Positions 43,504-53,001 of a DNA stretch of 64,000 nucleotides are shown in pieces. Source of the DNA: Bacteroidota bacterium (GTDB lineage: Bacteria > Bacteroidota > Ignavibacteria > UBA10030 > UBA8401). The notes under the pieces are model-generated. The model was not told the origin of the DNA. It ran no database searches and was given only the letters and a program-made list of their open reading frames with translations. The position numbers and the translations under genes were made by a program. The DNA lies in the NCBI GenBank assembly GCA_035506275.1, contig DATJPT010000008.1, positions 372,001-436,000 on the forward strand, in the 5' to 3' direction. How positions within the stretch are numbered: the first letter of the stretch is position 1; every line of letters begins with the position of its first letter.

Positions 43504-45729
43504 TCAGCCGATTCGAACGTACGAAAGTAGATCTTTGTACACCGATTCGAATTGTGTACGAATGAGGGTATGCTGCGGCAATCGCAAGTGAGGGTCGCGC
43601 GCGACAAGGTTGAATGCTTCTTCACGTGCCTGCAAAAGTATTTCCTTGTCATGGACAATATCAGCGACAAAGAACGAAGGAAGCCCGCTCTGGCGTGTGC
43701 CGAAATAATCCCCGGCACCGCGCAGTTCAAGATCGACCTCCGCAATTGTGAATCCGTCGTTTGTCTGCACCATCGTTTCAAGCCGCCGCGAGATGTCGGA
43801 GTTCTGTTTATTGGCCTCTGCCCGGTTTGATGCAAATTGTGCCTTTCGTTTCATCGCAAGGTCATCGGTCAGAAGGACACAATATGATTGATCCGCTCCC
43901 CTCCCAACCCTTCCCCGCAACTGATGCAATTGTGAAAGGCCGAACCGTTCTGCGTTCTCCACGATCATGATGGTGGCATTCGGGACGTCGATGCCGACCT
44001 CGATGACCGTTGTCGCAACGAGGATGTCGATCTTTTTCGCTTTGAAATCGGCCATCAGATCATCTTTTTCATCGGATGGCAATCGCCCATGCAACAAGCC
44101 AAGCCTGAGCTCAGGAAATTCTCTCTTTAATTTTTCGAACTCGACCATGGCTGCTTTGAGGTCGATTTTTTCCGATTCCTCGATAAGGGGATAGACAATA
44201 TATGCCTGGCGCCCTTCGTGGATTTCATCCTTCACAAACTTGAAAACATTCTTCTTTTCTTTCTCCGTCCGGACCGCCGTTCTCACCGGCCGCCGGTTTT
44301 TCGGAAGTTCATCGATCACGGAGACGTCAAGATCGCCGTACAGGGTCAACGACAGCGTACGGGGAATTGGTGTTGCCGTCATCACCAGAACGTCCGGATT
44401 TCCTTTCCCTTTTTCACGAAGAAGAGCCCGCTGTGCGACGCCGAAACGGTGTTGTTCATCCACCACGACAAAACCGAGGCTGGCGAATGCGACGTGCTCC
44501 TCGAGAAGTGCGTGAGTACCAACGACGATATTCGCCGAGCCGCTACGGATATCTTCGAGAATGTCTTCCCGGAGTTTCTTCTTTTGTCCCCCGATGAGCA
44601 GCCGAACATTGACCGGCAGATCTCCCAAAAAATTCTTCAGCGTGAAGAAATGCTGTTCGGCCAGGATCTCGGTCGGCGCCATCAGGGCGCATTGCATTCC
44701 GTTTTCAACCGCTACGAGCATTGCAAACAGCGCGACGATGGTCTTTCCGCTGCCGACATCACCTTGAAGCAGGCGGTTCATCGGCGTCGGCAGGCTCATA
44801 TCGCCGGTTATCTCTTTTATGACCCGCCGCTGAGCATCGGTGAGATCGAAGGGGAGACGAGAAAGGAGCTGCCGGGCCAATTCGCTTTTGATCGTGTACG
44901 AAATCCCCTTCAGTTCTCCCTTGATCTCGCGTCGCCGGTACGCCATTAGCAATTCGAAGAAAAATAGCTCGTCGAATTTAAGGCGGACAAGGGCCAGGTC
45001 TCTTTCAGGATACGTTTTTGGAAAATGGATCGTTTTGAGCGTTGAATGGATGGCCGAAAGCTGCCGGCGCTGCAGAATGTCTTGAGGAAGATGGTCCCTC
45101 AGAGCGTCCAGGTTGTTTTGCAGCGCGCTCCGGATGATCCTTCGAAAACCCCGGTTATCAAGCCCAACCTGTCGCAGCTCTTCACTCGACCGGTAAACAG
45201 GTATGATCGCGCCGGTGTGGAGCAGCGAATTCCAATCCGTTGAATCATCCTCATCGTTGGTTTTCAGCCTGTCAAATTCCGGATGAATAAACTGCGGCCG
45301 ATTCAGCTTATCCAGCTCCGGTACTGAGGAAACCGCCAGCACTTCTCCGACCTCAAAGGCCTTTTGGTACCATTGCACGCCGGCAAAAAAAATGCAGGTA
45401 AGGTATCCGGTCTCATCCTTCAGAGTGAGGAAGAACATCTGCTTGCCGCGCCGGGTTCTTTTTGATTGCTGCCGGAACACTGCTCCGATCACCGTCACTT
45501 CCGACCCGGCATTGACCAATTTGGGAAGGTCCTTGATCTTCGTGATTCGGGAGCGGTCGAGGTAGTCGCGGGGAATGTAATAGAGAAGTTTGGAAACCGA
45601 GTCGATGCCGATTCCTTTCAATGCAGCGGCCCTCTTCGGACCGATGCCCTTGACGTATTGCAATGTGTCGCTAGTATGGAAGCCCAAAGGAATAGTATGA
45701 ATGATGACGGCCTGCCGGCAAGGGTTCAC
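43504..45729 (-). CDS. recG: ATP-dependent DNA helicase RecG
   Basis: 741 residues. The N-terminal wedge domain (YVKGIGPKRAAALKGIGI; LLYYIPRDYLDRSR) precedes the superfamily 2 motor: Walker A LLQGDVGSGKT, DEQHRFGVAQR (DEQH box), TATPIPRTLSLTLYGDLDVS, ATTVIEVGIDVPNA, QLHQLRGRVGRG. It remodels stalled forks and branched DNA. The frame opens with a GTG at 45729, 3 bases from the stop of the anti-sigma gene; the first conserved residues begin near position 20, so a slightly shorter start is possible. Confidence 0.96.
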   Translation of the reverse strand: MNPCRQAVIIHTIPLGFHTSDTLQYVKGIGPKRAAALKGIGIDSVSKLLYYIPRDYLDRSRITKIKDLPKLVNAGSEVTVIGAVFRQQSKRTRRGKQMFFLTLKDETGYLTCIFFAGVQWYQKAFEVGEVLAVSSVPELDKLNRPQFIHPEFDRLKTNDEDDSTDWNSLLHTGAIIPVYRSSEELRQVGLDNRGFRRIIRSALQNNLDALRDHLPQDILQRRQLSAIHSTLKTIHFPKTYPERDLALVRLKFDELFFFELLMAYRRREIKGELKGISYTIKSELARQLLSRLPFDLTDAQRRVIKEITGDMSLPTPMNRLLQGDVGSGKTIVALFAMLVAVENGMQCALMAPTEILAEQHFFTLKNFLGDLPVNVRLLIGGQKKKLREDILEDIRSGSANIVVGTHALLEEHVAFASLGFVVVDEQHRFGVAQRALLREKGKGNPDVLVMTATPIPRTLSLTLYGDLDVSVIDELPKNRRPVRTAVRTEKEKKNVFKFVKDEIHEGRQAYIVYPLIEESEKIDLKAAMVEFEKLKREFPELRLGLLHGRLPSDEKDDLMADFKAKKIDILVATTVIEVGIDVPNATIMIVENAERFGLSQLHQLRGRVGRGADQSYCVLLTDDLAMKRKAQFASNRAEANKQNSDISRRLETMVQTNDGFTIAEVDLELRGAGDYFGTRQSGLPSFFVADIVHDKEILLQAREEAFNLVARDPHLRLPQHTLIRTQFESVYKDLLSYVRIG

Positions 45730-45732
45730 CGA

Positions 45733-46668
45733 TTACCGGTGTTCAAAATTAGTTTTTGTTGACGGTTGCGCTCCCCATCCCCCGGGAATATGGTAGGCGA
45801 TATGTTCATGTTCCACATCGACGATCAGCGAGTCTTCCGTCACCGGTTCAATGGTTGCCCGCCGGATCTGAGACTCCCGGAATAATTTTTCCTGGTATAA
45901 AGTCAGGCTCAATCCGTTCGCAGTTCTTTCGACAAGCGTCTGAACCGTTTTGTATGCGCTGCTTTGGTTTACTTGTCCATGGGGGAGAAGATGAAGCGTC
46001 CGCTGGGCGAGCGTGATCGTCTGTGAAACTCCGTCCTGATGTATGATGAAGACCTCCCCTTGCTTCGAGAATTTTGCCGGAAGGCTTCTTTCTGCTGACG
46101 CCGGTGTGTGAGCGCCGGATTCCGGGATCATAACGACAGTGCCAAGGAGCCAAAATGAGCCGGCGCTTTGGCCTTCGGGAAGCGCCGATTCTTCAGCATG
46201 CGGCGCTTGATTTCCATTGGCGCTTTCGGTCCCAAGGTTTTCATTCTGAGGTGATTGTCGGATCGCGCTCCCTTGTGCCGCAGCCGACGAATCGGCCGGA
46301 CCCTGTTTTATGATATAGTTCTTCGACGAAAACTTTACCGGCCATTCAATTCCGCCGGAATAAAACCGGAAGATGCCCAGGCCAACCAATACGACAAGAA
46401 CGGCAGCCGCAAGACCTATCAGTTGGTACCGCTGGAAACTATTCGCTTCGTCGGTCTTGAGAGATTGCCGGAGCGCCTCTCTTAATTTTTCTCTTCCCGC
46501 CAGCTTAATCCCGGCCGCGAATTCGCGCTCGGCCTCAACTTGCTTCGAACATTGTTCGCATCCGCTCAGATGCCGATCGAGAAGCGTCCGTTCCGACTCC
46601 TCAAGCCGACCGAGAACATACCGGTCGAGTACGTCAGCGTCGTCCGTCCAGTGAGAGCTATTACTCAT
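45733..46668 (-). CDS. Zinc-finger anti-sigma factor with one membrane helix
   Basis: 311 residues. The N-terminal zinc-binding anti-sigma domain has DRHLSGCEQC (H-x3-C-x2-C). One membrane helix lies near residue 85-105 (LIGLAAAVLVVLVGLGIF). The periplasmic part is rich in Ser, Gln and Asn with no recognised domain. It sequesters the ECF sigma factor encoded upstream, with which it overlaps by 8 bases. The release signal is unknown. The gene ends 3 bases before recG, so recG may be part of the same transcript. This is an inference from spacing. Confidence 0.85.
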   Translation of the reverse strand: MSNSSHWTDDADVLDRYVLGRLEESERTLLDRHLSGCEQCSKQVEAEREFAAGIKLAGREKLREALRQSLKTDEANSFQRYQLIGLAAAVLVVLVGLGIFRFYSGGIEWPVKFSSKNYIIKQGPADSSAAAQGSAIRQSPQNENLGTESANGNQAPHAEESALPEGQSAGSFWLLGTVVMIPESGAHTPASAERSLPAKFSKQGEVFIIHQDGVSQTITLAQRTLHLLPHGQVNQSSAYKTVQTLVERTANGLSLTLYQEKLFRESQIRRATIEPVTEDSLIVDVEHEHIAYHIPGGWGAQPSTKTNFEHR

Positions 46669-47227
46669 TTTTCAGTATTCTCTCTAATGCCTTTTTGCAT
46701 TGATACTTTTTCGATTTCGCCGTTTCAGCGTTTGCGAAACCCATGACTGAAGCGATTTGTTCGAGCGGAAGTTCTTCCCAATAAAAGAGAAGGAGCAATT
46801 TTTTGCATGGATCGCCGAGTTTGTTCAACGAATCGCTGACAAGTCTCGACCGATCGCTGTCGATCAGTTCTTCAAGCGGCGACGGATCAAGGCTTATCGC
46901 TTCGTCAATGTTTGCTCCCTCAGGGATCTCCTTCCGGCGACGAGCCAACCGGCGAAGCCAGATATTCTTTGCAATCCCCATAATAAACGTGCTCAACTGC
47001 GATTCATAATGAAACTGTCCCGAACGGACCTTTTCCCACAATACGACAACTGCTTCCTGCAAGATATCTTCAGCATCATCCGCCGTACCGTTGTTTTTCA
47101 TCACATACGAGACAACCGGCCGCCTGTTCGCTTTATATAATGTCGCCAACGATTCTTCGTCATCTCCCTTTCTGATGAGGTCAAGAATTTTCGCGTCGTT
47201 ATGGAGATAGAAGAGAGATGATTTCAT
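46661..47227 (-). CDS. ECF-family RNA polymerase sigma factor
   Basis: 188 residues. Region 2: ADDAEDILQEAVVVLWEKV and STFIMGIAKNIWLRRLARR. Region 4: LLLFYWEELPLEQIASVMGF, then AETAKSKKYQCKKALERIL, which is the DNA-binding helix-turn-helix. No extra C-terminal domain. GAAAGGTA precedes the ATG. It is followed by its presumed anti-sigma factor with an 8-base overlap. It diverges from a TonB-like gene 108 bases away, so the ECF sigma may control both directions. Confidence 0.9.
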   Translation of the reverse strand: MKSSLFYLHNDAKILDLIRKGDDEESLATLYKANRRPVVSYVMKNNGTADDAEDILQEAVVVLWEKVRSGQFHYESQLSTFIMGIAKNIWLRRLARRRKEIPEGANIDEAISLDPSPLEELIDSDRSRLVSDSLNKLGDPCKKLLLLFYWEELPLEQIASVMGFANAETAKSKKYQCKKALERILKNE

Positions 47228-47335
47228 TTACCTTTCATCAGTTAATGACATTAACAATCAGCAGGTGAATGAAAGAAATTACAAATAAGTGCCTCAGGAT
47301 TCAATATAAACGCCACATCTTCGGAGGAGACGACG

Positions 47336-48058
47336 ATGACAAATCAAATTCAGGCTCGATACGGCGCGATCGAACTCCGGTCGTTATATCCGACATTCGC
47401 TTTACGCGGACTTTTCTTTGCGGCCGTCCTTCACCTCGTCATTGTCGCAAGCTATTACTGTGCCGGCTTGTTCGCTCAGGAAGAAGCAACTCCGCCGGTC
47501 ATTCACGTGGATATGACAAGACTTGGGCCGCCTCCATCGATCACAAATACGCTAGCAGCGCCAGCGGTGAACGTCTCAACGCCGGCAGCGCATCCGGCAA
47601 ATGCAGCTCCGGTGATGGTGCCGGATGCGAACGTCTCTCCGGAGACTACGATCGCTACTCAAGACGACCTTAACAAGACGACCTCCGACATCGATCAAAG
47701 AATCGGAGAGAGTGGGAATGTCGTCATCGACGCGCCGCCTGGCGGCGACAGCGAAGCGGAGCCGCCCCCATTCCAGCCGATCGAAAAACCTCCGGTCGCG
47801 GTCGTCAATCCGGCCCCTGAATATCCTCTTATTCCTCTTCGCGCCGGAATTGAAGGCATCGTGTGGGTAAAAATATGGGTGACAAAAGAGGGGAAAGCGA
47901 AAAAGGCGGAAGTGGTAAAGACCGACTCGGAGTTATTCGATCAAGCGGCGACCGACGCTGCGATGCAATGGGTCTTTACCCCCGCAGTCATGAACAACGG
48001 CCCGGTCGCAGTGTGGGTGACAATTCCGTTCAGGTTCGCGTTGAAGAATAATCGTTAG
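47336..48058 (+). CDS. TonB-family energy-transducing protein
   Basis: 240 residues. GGAGGAG precedes the ATG. One N-terminal membrane helix (GLFFAAVLHLVIVASYY) anchors the protein. The middle is Pro/Ala/Thr rich (VNVSTPAAHPANAAPV), as in periplasm-spanning TonB linkers. The C-terminal TonB domain (YPLIPLRAGIEGIVWVKIWVTKEGKAKKAEVVKTD; AATDAAMQWVFTPAVMNNGPV, shown in parts) contacts TonB boxes of outer-membrane receptors. ExbB/ExbD are not in the window. It is divergent from the ECF sigma factor gene. The TonB-C-like lipoprotein at 25775 carries the same kind of domain. Confidence 0.85.
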   Translation: MTNQIQARYGAIELRSLYPTFALRGLFFAAVLHLVIVASYYCAGLFAQEEATPPVIHVDMTRLGPPPSITNTLAAPAVNVSTPAAHPANAAPVMVPDANVSPETTIATQDDLNKTTSDIDQRIGESGNVVIDAPPGGDSEAEPPPFQPIEKPPVAVVNPAPEYPLIPLRAGIEGIVWVKIWVTKEGKAKKAEVVKTDSELFDQAATDAAMQWVFTPAVMNNGPVAVWVTIPFRFALKNNR

Positions 48059-48114
48059 GGGAAGCGAAATATCCAGGCGGTGGAGGCAGAAAACAGAGGT
48101 CAAATGATCGGTAG

Positions 48115-49116
48115 TTAGGACGTTTCGCCTTTCACTTCGCGCGTCATCAGGTCTTCCGTGGCGAGATGCGGGTTCTTTCCCTCAAAAAGAATTTTGTGGA
48201 CCTCCGAGAAGATCGCCATTTCGATGGAATGCTTTTTTGCCAGGTCGACCGACGATCTGCACGTGGCGACTCCTTCGGCGACCATGACCATTTCTTTCAA
48301 GACGTCGTCCAATTTTCTCCCCTTCCCGACCTGCTCCCCGACGTAACGGTTGCGGCTGTGTTTGCTCATGCATGTAACGATCAAATCGCCTACGCCCGTC
48401 AACCCGGCAAATGTGCGGGGGAGGGCTCCCATTTTCACCCCGAGCCGTGTCATCTCCGCAATGCCGCGGGTCATAATCGCGGCCTTTGTGTTGTCGCCGA
48501 ACCCGGCCCCTTCCACCACGCCGGCTCCGACAGCAATGACGTTCTTCAACGCGCCTCCGAGTTCCACTCCCCGAATATCGTCGTTGATGTAGACGCGAAA
48601 GTACGGCGTGCTGAACGCTGACGCGACAAGCTTTGCCGTCCTCATGTTGAACGACGCCGAAACGACCGCTGTCGGCATCCGTAAGCTGACCTCCTCGGCA
48701 TGGCTCGGACCGGAAAGAATCGCGAGGTTTCCCCTCTTCTCATGCTCAAGAACGTCGAGCATCACTTCGGACATGGTCATCAGCGAGTGGTTCTCGATCC
48801 CTTTGGCCACGTTCACGATGATCGTCTGAGATAACTCGTGGTGAGCGATTTGCTGGATAACAGAGCGAAGGAATTGCGACGGAACGGCGGAGACGATAAT
48901 GTCCTTTTTGTGCGCCGCTTCCTGGATATCGGTCAGGATTGAAACTTCCCGGGGGATTTTTATTCCCGGAAGAAAAGCCGGATTCTCCCGCGTTTCAAGG
49001 ATGAGCTTCGCCTGTTCGGGACGGTACGTCCACAACGACACATCGTGACTATTTTCAGAAAGTAGTATAGCGAGAGTCGTTCCCCAACTTCCGGCTCCCA
49101 GAACAGCGACGCGCAT
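48115..49116 (-). CDS. gpsA: Glycerol-3-phosphate dehydrogenase [NAD(P)+]
   Basis: 333 residues. N-terminal Rossmann motif VAVLGAGSWGTTLAILLSE, then SAVPSQFLRSV, NVAKGIENHSLMTMSEV and ILSGPSHAEEV. The C-terminal domain has the catalytic Lys in LKNVIAVGAGVVEGAG and the segment GLTGVGDLIVTCMSKHSRNR. It reduces dihydroxyacetone phosphate to sn-glycerol-3-phosphate for phospholipid synthesis. It is encoded 42 bases from plsY, whose product uses the glycerol-3-phosphate. It is the last gene of the queA-to-gpsA run, convergent with the TonB gene; no terminator was recognised in the 56-base gap. Confidence 0.95.
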   Translation of the reverse strand: MRVAVLGAGSWGTTLAILLSENSHDVSLWTYRPEQAKLILETRENPAFLPGIKIPREVSILTDIQEAAHKKDIIVSAVPSQFLRSVIQQIAHHELSQTIIVNVAKGIENHSLMTMSEVMLDVLEHEKRGNLAILSGPSHAEEVSLRMPTAVVSASFNMRTAKLVASAFSTPYFRVYINDDIRGVELGGALKNVIAVGAGVVEGAGFGDNTKAAIMTRGIAEMTRLGVKMGALPRTFAGLTGVGDLIVTCMSKHSRNRYVGEQVGKGRKLDDVLKEMVMVAEGVATCRSSVDLAKKHSIEMAIFSEVHKILFEGKNPHLATEDLMTREVKGETS

Positions 49117-49158
49117 GGCAGACCTGCGTTATGAAGAATGAAGCAATGAGAGAGGAGA

Positions 49159-49836
49159 TCAACTGCGTGGGGACGAACCGCGGAAATTTGTCAATTTATT
49201 CTCTGTCCCTCGGATGAGCCGCCTGATATTCTCTCGATGGGTATAGATGAGGAGAAGCGATGTGCCGATGGCAAAAAAGATAAGTGTGTGATATCCCTGG
49301 ATCTCGACCTTAAAAATATTCTCGCGGAAGAACATCGTCAATGGAAAGGCAACTGCCCCGGCGATCGATCCGAGCGAAACGTAGCGGGAACTCGAAAAAA
49401 CAGCGGCAAAAATAACGACCGCAACTGCAAACTCCACCGGTGCGAGCGCCAGCAGCATCCCCGCCCCGGTTGCAACTCCCTTGCCTCCTTTGAATCCGGC
49501 AAACAGCGTCCAGATGTGGCCGAGGATCGCCGCGACACCGCAGATGATCTGAACAACGGTGAAGTCTTCAAACGGCGTTCTGTTTTGGAACGGCAGCGAA
49601 GGATCCCAGAACAGACGGGCCACAAAGATCGTCGCTACGACCCCCTTGAACAGGTCGACAAGGATGACGGCCAAACCTATCTTCCATCCCAAAACGCGAA
49701 GAACGTTGGTTCCCCCTGCATTACCGCTCCCGTGCTGGCGGATGTCCATGCCGTGCAGAAGTTTGGAGGCAATGATGCTTGTCGGAATAGAACCGACGAG
49801 GTAACTCAAAACAATAACGATGGCGAGATTAACCAT
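49159..49836 (-). CDS. plsY: Glycerol-3-phosphate acyltransferase PlsY
   Basis: 225 residues, about six membrane helices. Conserved motifs: SYLVGSIPTS, GSGNAGGTNVLRVLG, and FKGGKGVATGAG. It transfers acyl groups from acyl-phosphate to glycerol-3-phosphate at the inner membrane to start phospholipid synthesis. PlsX (which makes acyl-phosphate) is not in the window. Located between def and gpsA on the same strand. A C-terminal basic extension (TENKLTNFRGSSPRS) is slightly longer than usual. Confidence 0.95.
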   Translation of the reverse strand: MVNLAIVIVLSYLVGSIPTSIIASKLLHGMDIRQHGSGNAGGTNVLRVLGWKIGLAVILVDLFKGVVATIFVARLFWDPSLPFQNRTPFEDFTVVQIICGVAAILGHIWTLFAGFKGGKGVATGAGMLLALAPVEFAVAVVIFAAVFSSSRYVSLGSIAGAVAFPLTMFFRENIFKVEIQGYHTLIFFAIGTSLLLIYTHRENIRRLIRGTENKLTNFRGSSPRS

Positions 49837-49905
49837 TGTTCATCCAAGTCGTGAGTGGGGATCATGGCTTCTTCGAATTAATAATAGAAAATCACCTAAT
49901 GAAAA

Positions 49906-50406
49906 TCAAGCGAGGAGGCGCTTTTGGCTGCGGAGTATGATATGCCTGGAACTGACGGCCCGGTCAACGGCCAATATGCCGTTCAAATGGTCAATTTCGT
50001 GCTGGAGCAGCTCTGAAAGAGCCCCCTTTGCTCTCATCTTTTTCCTCGTTCCGGATTCATCCCGATACGACACTTCTACCCATTCGTGACGCCGCACCTT
50101 CACTAACATTTCCGGAAAAGAAAAACAGTCATCCCACACACTGAATTTCTTGCCGCTCCGTTTGGTAATGACCGGATTCAGAAGAGGGCCGAGACCGTTC
50201 GGATTGATGAAAATGATCCTAAGCTGCACACCGATCTGCGGCGCTGCAATTCCTCTGCCAAACCCCCGGCGTGAACGAAAATCGTTGAGCGTATCCCTCA
50301 GGTTTCGGATTGTCGAACGAGCCGCCGATGAAGCGACATTCTCAACCCTCTTGCATCGTGTCCGCAGAACGGGATTGCCGAGCAGCAATATTTTCTTGAC
50401 CGCCAT
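49906..50406 (-). CDS. def: Peptide deformylase, variant motif II
   Basis: 166 residues from ATG 50406 with AGAGG upstream. Motif I reads GRGIAAPQIG (G-x-G-x-A-A-x-Q), motif III reads QHEIDHLNG (HExxH). Motif II, normally EGCLS, reads DDCFS: the zinc-ligand Cys is kept but its neighbours differ. It removes the N-formyl group from nascent peptides. It is encoded between ispD and plsY. A second def elsewhere cannot be excluded. Confidence 0.85.
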   Translation of the reverse strand: MAVKKILLLGNPVLRTRCKRVENVASSAARSTIRNLRDTLNDFRSRRGFGRGIAAPQIGVQLRIIFINPNGLGPLLNPVITKRSGKKFSVWDDCFSFPEMLVKVRRHEWVEVSYRDESGTRKKMRAKGALSELLQHEIDHLNGILAVDRAVSSRHIILRSQKRLLA

Positions 50407-50419
50407 GGAACCTCTCTTT

Positions 50420-51109
50420 TTAATCTTTGAACCGGCCCGCTAACACTTCGGCAAAATCGAGGTCGCCCGGAGTCGTTATCTTGATGTTCTCAAAGCTTCC
50501 TTCGACGATCGCCGGATTGATGCCGATCCGCTCAACAAGGGAAGCGTCATCCGTGGCCTCGATATTTTCACGGGCGGCGTTTGCATAGGCATCGAGAAGA
50601 ACCTGGCGCCTGAACGTTTGCGGAGTCTGAGCCGACCACAGAAGAGAGCGGTCAAGCGTTCGTTCTACAAATCCTTTGTCGTTTCCGATTTTCACGGTGT
50701 CTTTGACCCGAACTGCAACCACGGCGGCAGAATGCAATTTGGCCTTTTCAAGAGAGTCAAGGATGACCCGCTGCTGAATGAACGGCCGAACGGCGTCGTG
50801 AACAATCACGATGTCCGATCGAGGATGAAGGAGACGTAACGAGTTGGCAACGGAGTCTTGACGCCGTTTTCCCCCCTCGGCAATTTTTGAAGCTTTGGAA
50901 ATATGAAATTCTTTGAGAAGGTATTCAACCTGCTGGCGGCTTGAGGGCTGCACGGCGATGACGATTTCATCAACGGCACCGCACATTTGAAAACGTTCTA
51001 GCGTGTGGATGATGATAGGCTTTCCGCGGAGTGCGAGGAACTGCTTGCTGACCGTGGCTCCCATTCGTTCTCCGGCGCCGGCCGCCGGGATGATAACGCT
51101 GGTAAACAT
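50420..51109 (-). CDS. ispD: 2-C-methyl-D-erythritol 4-phosphate cytidylyltransferase
   Basis: 229 residues. The CTP-binding opening PAAGAGERMGATVSKQFL, then EGGKRRQDSV, HDAVRPF and ATDDASLVE are the family's conserved segments. It makes 4-diphosphocytidyl-2-C-methylerythritol in the non-mevalonate isoprenoid pathway. ispF is often adjacent or fused but is absent here. Encoded between the APC permease gene (6 bases upstream) and def (13 bases downstream). Confidence 0.95.
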   Translation of the reverse strand: MFTSVIIPAAGAGERMGATVSKQFLALRGKPIIIHTLERFQMCGAVDEIVIAVQPSSRQQVEYLLKEFHISKASKIAEGGKRRQDSVANSLRLLHPRSDIVIVHDAVRPFIQQRVILDSLEKAKLHSAAVVAVRVKDTVKIGNDKGFVERTLDRSLLWSAQTPQTFRRQVLLDAYANAARENIEATDDASLVERIGINPAIVEGSFENIKITTPGDLDFAEVLAGRFKD

Positions 51110-51115
51110 TGGACC

Positions 51116-52975
51116 TCACTTGGTTGCTGGTACGACCGATTTCCCGAAATATTCGATCACGAAATTGAACCGGGGAAAGTTCTTCGGCAGACGCATAATG
51201 CTGAAGACCATGACGCCGATCGCAAGGCGGTCAATCCATGATGACAGCGGCCAGCCAAAATGGATGGTGAATTTCTTGTCCGGCAGCTCATAATCGAGCG
51301 CGAACAGGATCTCGACCATGCTGTCGTACAGCGTTTGACCGCGATTGGCGAAGCGGAAATGATTCGGCGCAAGCTTTTCCGGGATGCCCTGCCTCGGCGA
51401 ATAAAAGCTGACGTAGACCGATGTCGATTTTTTGTCCTCCACACCTTCTTCCTGCGGCCGCCGAAAATAGACATGAATATGTTCAGCGTCGTTTTCCGCG
51501 ATGCTGAAGATCATTTTCATCGGGACGTCGGTTTGCTTGATTTGCTTGATCTCGGGCGCGCGCTGTTTTGCGACACGCAATCCGATGAACAGAAACACTG
51601 CAGTGACGGTCCCCCAGGTCAGCGTGCCGTACGGTTTTTCGTACGCAAGGTAGAGGAAACAGCTTAACAGGACGATGAAGAGCACAAACGTGCCGACCCT
51701 GGAGGTATTATAGCCGCGGACATCTTTTGTACCCTGAGAGTAACGGTAAATCAACAGGCTTCCCATATTGATGGTAAAACTTGCAAGCAGCCCGACGGCG
51801 TACATTTCAGCCAACGTCTGCTGGCTGCCGTTGGTGACAAAAACGATGAAGGTGAAGAATAATGCGCTGCAGAGATGGATCCGGTAGAGCGACTGTCGCC
51901 TGTTTGTCTTAATGATCCATCCAAACCCGTACCGATGGGCGACCCGCTCCATCAACTCGCTCGAGGCGACGTACGCCGTGTTCACCGCCATCATCAGCAG
52001 AACGCTGGCAAGGATCCCGACGATGTACCCGAAGGGAATTCCGCCGACCATTTTCGCAAACTGGGTTATCAGATCGGTCTCGTGCGCCGAGACGTCGATC
52101 CTTGAAGAGAGAACGATCATCGAAAGCACGGGCGTAAAGATACCGATCGTCACGCCGAGAAAAATATACGCTTTCCTGATGTCGTGCCACGACTTGACGA
52201 GCCCGGCCGTCTGCACGACCGATTCGATGCCGGAGTACGCCAGGATACAGCTCGATATGCTGACGATGATCAGAAAGTACGTGTTGAACCAGCTCCCTTC
52301 ATCGAATTTCTGGGCGGCGCTCACGAAGGTCTCTCCGACGCGATGCACGCTGTGCGCATCGGCATGAAGCACGCCGGCGGAGAGAAGGTTGATGAGGATA
52401 ATCGCGGCGACGACAAAAATGCCGAAGGTGAATTTTGCGTTCTCCTTGATGCCGATAATATTAAGTCCGGCGACGAACCAGATGACTCCGAGTTCAAGGA
52501 TAAATTTTCCCGTTGCGGACATCGGAAAGAATGCCATCCCGTTTTCGATGGCGCTGACGGTCGAGATGCTGGCAGTGAGAACGTAGTCGACAAGAATCGA
52601 GGCGACGGCGACAAACGAAACGGTGGGGCCGAGAACGAGATATGAAAACGAATAGACCCCCCCTCCGCGTATTCCGTGCAGCTCGAGAATCTCGGCGATT
52701 TCCACCATCCGTGTCGAGAGAATTCGCATCAGGATGGATGTCACTGCGAGGTAGACGATCGCATGGTAGGCGATGACGCGGAAGGCCTCGCTCGGCGCAT
52801 AAAAAATGGACGTCAACTCGTCCATCAGCGTAATGATCGCGATCGAAAGCCAGGTCAGCCACCACCGCCCGCTCGAGAAATAAGCGAGGAGGTTTTTTCT
52901 CGTAAAAAGATAGGCGAACCCTGCGACGAGGGCAATGTTGACGAGCGCCGAAATGAGAAACCGTTCGGAGAACAT
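51116..52975 (-). CDS. APC-superfamily permease with C-terminal soluble domain
   Basis: 619 residues with about 12 membrane helices in the first 480 residues. Helix 1-like unwound segment ELHGIRGGGVYSFSYLVLGP and the GIESVVQTAGLVKSWHDIRKAYI stretch fit the APC amino-acid transporter fold (APC superfamily). The last 110 residues (from about DVPMKMIFSIAEN) are polar with predicted beta structure and no membrane segment, so likely cytoplasmic. The substrate is unknown; an amino acid or cation is expected. It is between queA and ispD on the same strand. Confidence 0.75.
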   Translation of the reverse strand: MFSERFLISALVNIALVAGFAYLFTRKNLLAYFSSGRWWLTWLSIAIITLMDELTSIFYAPSEAFRVIAYHAIVYLAVTSILMRILSTRMVEIAEILELHGIRGGGVYSFSYLVLGPTVSFVAVASILVDYVLTASISTVSAIENGMAFFPMSATGKFILELGVIWFVAGLNIIGIKENAKFTFGIFVVAAIILINLLSAGVLHADAHSVHRVGETFVSAAQKFDEGSWFNTYFLIIVSISSCILAYSGIESVVQTAGLVKSWHDIRKAYIFLGVTIGIFTPVLSMIVLSSRIDVSAHETDLITQFAKMVGGIPFGYIVGILASVLLMMAVNTAYVASSELMERVAHRYGFGWIIKTNRRQSLYRIHLCSALFFTFIVFVTNGSQQTLAEMYAVGLLASFTINMGSLLIYRYSQGTKDVRGYNTSRVGTFVLFIVLLSCFLYLAYEKPYGTLTWGTVTAVFLFIGLRVAKQRAPEIKQIKQTDVPMKMIFSIAENDAEHIHVYFRRPQEEGVEDKKSTSVYVSFYSPRQGIPEKLAPNHFRFANRGQTLYDSMVEILFALDYELPDKKFTIHFGWPLSSWIDRLAIGVMVFSIMRLPKNFPRFNFVIEYFGKSVVPATK

Positions 52976-53001
52976 ACGACGATGAGAAGGTTAGGAACGT
53001 C

